The translations under genes and the position numbers were made by a program. From contig CAMZKR010000104.1 in the NCBI GenBank assembly GCA_947311335.1, forward strand, positions 1 through 7,931: 7,931 nucleotides of DNA, written 5' to 3'. Origin of the DNA: an uncultured bacterium. GTDB lineage: Bacteria; Patescibacteriota; Gracilibacteria; BD1-5; UBA6164. Positions 6,780-7,931 of the stretch are shown piece by piece (positions within the stretch are counted from its first letter, which is position 1; every line of letters starts with the position of its first letter). Below the pieces are notes generated by a model, which was given only the letters and a program-made list of their open reading frames with translations, searched no databases and was not told the DNA's origin.

Positions 6780-7289
6780 ATGCCTATAAGAAAAATTATT
6801 TTAGAAAAAGATTATTATTACCATATCTATAATAGATGATTTGAAAAACAAATAATTTTTAGAAATGATAATGATTTTAAAAGATTCTATAAAACAATAA
6901 TTAAATATAATAAAATTTATGAAGGGATAAAAATTCTTTCATATAGTTTTATACCAAATCACTTTCATTTTATTATCACTTCAATTAAGTCCGGACTTGA
7001 AATTTCTGATTTTATGAGAAAAATACAACAATCTTATGCTATGTATTTTAGATTAAGTTCAAGTCCGGACTTGAGAAAAAGATGACCTGTTTTTGAGTGA
7101 AGATTTAAAACAAAGATTATAGATAATGATGAATATCTTGAGCAATGTATTGCTTATGTGAATTTTAATCCATTAAAACATAAAATAGTAGACAATATAG
7201 ATAATTATAAATGGACAAGTTATCATAAAATAGAAAAAAAACAAATAAGTAAATATAAAGATATAATATTAAAGGAATTAGAATTTTAA
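6780..7289 (+). CDS. Y1/HUH transposase, RAYT (REP-associated tyrosine transposase) type (UGA = Gly)
   Basis: 169-residue single-domain transposase, a usual length for the family. It would cut and rejoin single-stranded DNA through a 5'-phosphotyrosine link at hairpin repeats. Seen: an N-terminal YYHIYNRG (13-20), the metal-binding HUH motif IPNHFHFI (58-65; H61 and H63), the probable catalytic tyrosine in QQSYAMYF (Y86), GPVFEGRFK (102-110) and YVNFNPLKHKIV (126-137), all typical of Y1 transposases of the RAYT kind. UGA encodes G20, G101 and G107. The palindromic repeats before and inside the gene support the RAYT assignment. Copies 3 and 4 encode parts of residues 69-74 and 93-98 in loops between the conserved motifs, so the protein appears intact. 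ATG 6780 is the first start before the conserved block; no Shine-Dalgarno sequence or good promoter was found. A terminator follows two bases after the stop. Confidence 0.88.
6987..6998. repeat. REP-like palindrome, copy 3 (inside the transposase gene)
   Basis: AAGTCCGGACTT is a 12-base perfect palindrome matching the core of copies 1 and 2; the next outer base differs on the left (T instead of C). It is read AAG-TCC-GGA-CTT, encoding K70-S71-G72-L73 just after the HUH motif. The shorter match suggests decay or adaptation to coding. Confidence 0.8.
7059..7074. repeat. REP-like palindrome, copy 4 (inside the transposase gene)
   Basis: TCAAGTCCGGACTTGA is a 16-base perfect palindrome. It is read TCA-AGT-CCG-GAC-TTG, encoding S94-S95-P96-D97-L98 in the loop between the catalytic tyrosine segment and GPVFEGRFK. 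This phase differs from that of copy 3, so the shared sequence cannot be explained by a shared peptide. Confidence 0.85.
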
Positions 7290-7290
7290 T

Positions 7291-7329
7291 AAAAAACACC
7301 CCAAGCTTTAAAAGCTTGGGGTGTTTTTT
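7291..7329. terminator. Strong bidirectional intrinsic terminator between convergent genes
   Basis: An 18-base arm (7291-7308, A-run then CACCCCAAGCTT) pairs perfectly with 7312-7329 across a 3-base spacer. The T-run at 7324-7330 ends plus-strand transcripts, and the A-run at 7291-7296 becomes a U-run for minus-strand transcripts. It begins two bases after the transposase stop and ends five bases from the minus-strand FKBP stop, so it serves both genes. Confidence 0.93.
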
Positions 7330-7333
7330 TACT

Positions 7334-7924
7334 TTATTTTATACTTTCTATTTTCACTTCAAATATAAGTTTTTTTCAAGCAAGAGGATGATTTAAATCC
7401 AAAGTAACAGTTTCTTTGTTAGTTTCTAATATGGTTAATTCTCACATTTGAGTTGGTATTTTTTCTCATTTTTTAAGTTTATAACCAGCATTTACAAAAC
7501 TTTTTAAATCAGTTTTTTTAACAATTTGTTTTTTTTCAGGGTTATATTCTCAATATCCTTCTTTTGGTTCAATTTTTATTTTTTTTGTTTCTCCAAGTTT
7601 CATTCATATAACTCAAGCATCAAAACCTTTTATCATTTGTCATGCTCAAGCTTTAAATTCTAAAGCCTTTCCTCAGTGTTTACTTGTAGCATCAAAAATA
7701 GTTCAATCTTCTAATGTCCCTGTATAACTAACAGTTATAGCATCTCATTTATTTACTTTTTCTTTCTTCATTTCTTTTTTATTATTTATTAAATTACTAT
7801 TATTATTAACTTCTTTTTGACTAGAGTTATTTAGATTAGAGTTTAAATTGTCTTGTTTTACTATATTTCAACAACTACTCAAAAGAAAGACACTTATAAA
7901 GAAAAACATTTTTATATTTTTCAT
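7334..7924 (-). CDS. SlyD-like FKBP-type peptidyl-prolyl isomerase, predicted lipoprotein (UGA = Gly)
   Basis: 196-residue predicted lipoprotein that would speed cis-trans isomerisation of proline bonds on the outer face of the membrane. A short signal peptide ends in the lipobox LSSC (15-18), with C18 the expected lipidated residue, then an Asn/Lys/Ser-rich linker (about 20-58). The FKBP domain follows: VSYTGTLEDGTIFDAT (65-80), GQMIKGFDAGVIGMKLGE (95-112) and EPKEGYGEYNP (119-129). An insert of about 45 residues fits the insert-in-flap domain of SlyD, and the end NHPLAGKKLIFEVKI (178-192) matches the SlyD C-terminus. Expected pocket residues Y67, D78, I98, Y124 and F188 are present. SlyD itself is normally cytoplasmic and metal-binding; here there is a lipobox and no His-rich tail. 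UGA encodes many glycines, including G19, G60, G69-region neighbour G74 and G104. It could help fold secreted proteins. Only seven bases upstream are visible, so its promoter is outside the window. Confidence 0.92.
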
Positions 7925-7931
7925 AGATTTA

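Noticed and set aside
6684..7074. The four palindromes as a CRISPR array
   Set aside because: Repeats are short, perfectly palindromic and irregularly spaced, two lie in a coding gene, and there are no cas genes.

Overview
The window is AT-rich bacterial DNA that makes sense only if UGA is read as glycine (translation table 25). The Walker A loop of the first ATPase is written TGA-CCA-ACA-TGA-TCA-GGT-AAA, giving GPTGSGK. In-frame UGA falls on conserved glycines in all five complete genes, and all five end in TAA. This code is known from the Absconditabacteria (SR1) and Gracilibacteria of the Patescibacteria/CPR, so the source is very probably one of these. Read with the standard code, the window looks like non-coding DNA full of small broken ORFs. 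No start codon has a recognisable Shine-Dalgarno sequence.

Layout. Positions 1-90 hold the possible tail of an upstream gene. Positions 80-1342 encode a short PilB/GspE-type assembly ATPase, followed after 21 bases by a PilC/GspF-type inner-membrane platform protein (1364-2530). Together they are the core motor of a type IV pilus-like machine. A 493-base gap (2531-3023) carries a stem-loop after pilC, two candidate sigma70-type promoters each preceded by a pair of TGTGA motifs 11 bases apart, an 18-base palindrome, and a long structured leader. The leader precedes a 1186-residue secreted protein (3024-6584) with a signal peptide, SLH-like modules, a GDT-repeat linker and a long Thr/Ala/Asp-rich beta-type region. 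It is probably the S-layer or another major surface protein, and it ends at a clear intrinsic terminator.

After the terminator comes a Y1/HUH transposase of the RAYT (REP-associated tyrosine transposase) kind (6780-7289). Four copies of a palindrome with core AAGTCCGGACTT lie with it: two upstream and two inside its coding sequence, in different reading phases. A strong bidirectional terminator separates it from a convergent minus-strand gene (7334-7924) for a SlyD-like FKBP peptidyl-prolyl isomerase that carries a lipoprotein signal.

The theme is the cell surface: pilus assembly motor, surface-layer protein, and an extracytoplasmic folding helper, with a small REP/RAYT element between them. 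The observations most worth a second look are the palindrome family inside and beside its presumed transposase, a seven-G tract in the S-layer gene where a one-base slip either way truncates the protein, and the S-layer leader with its paired upstream motifs.
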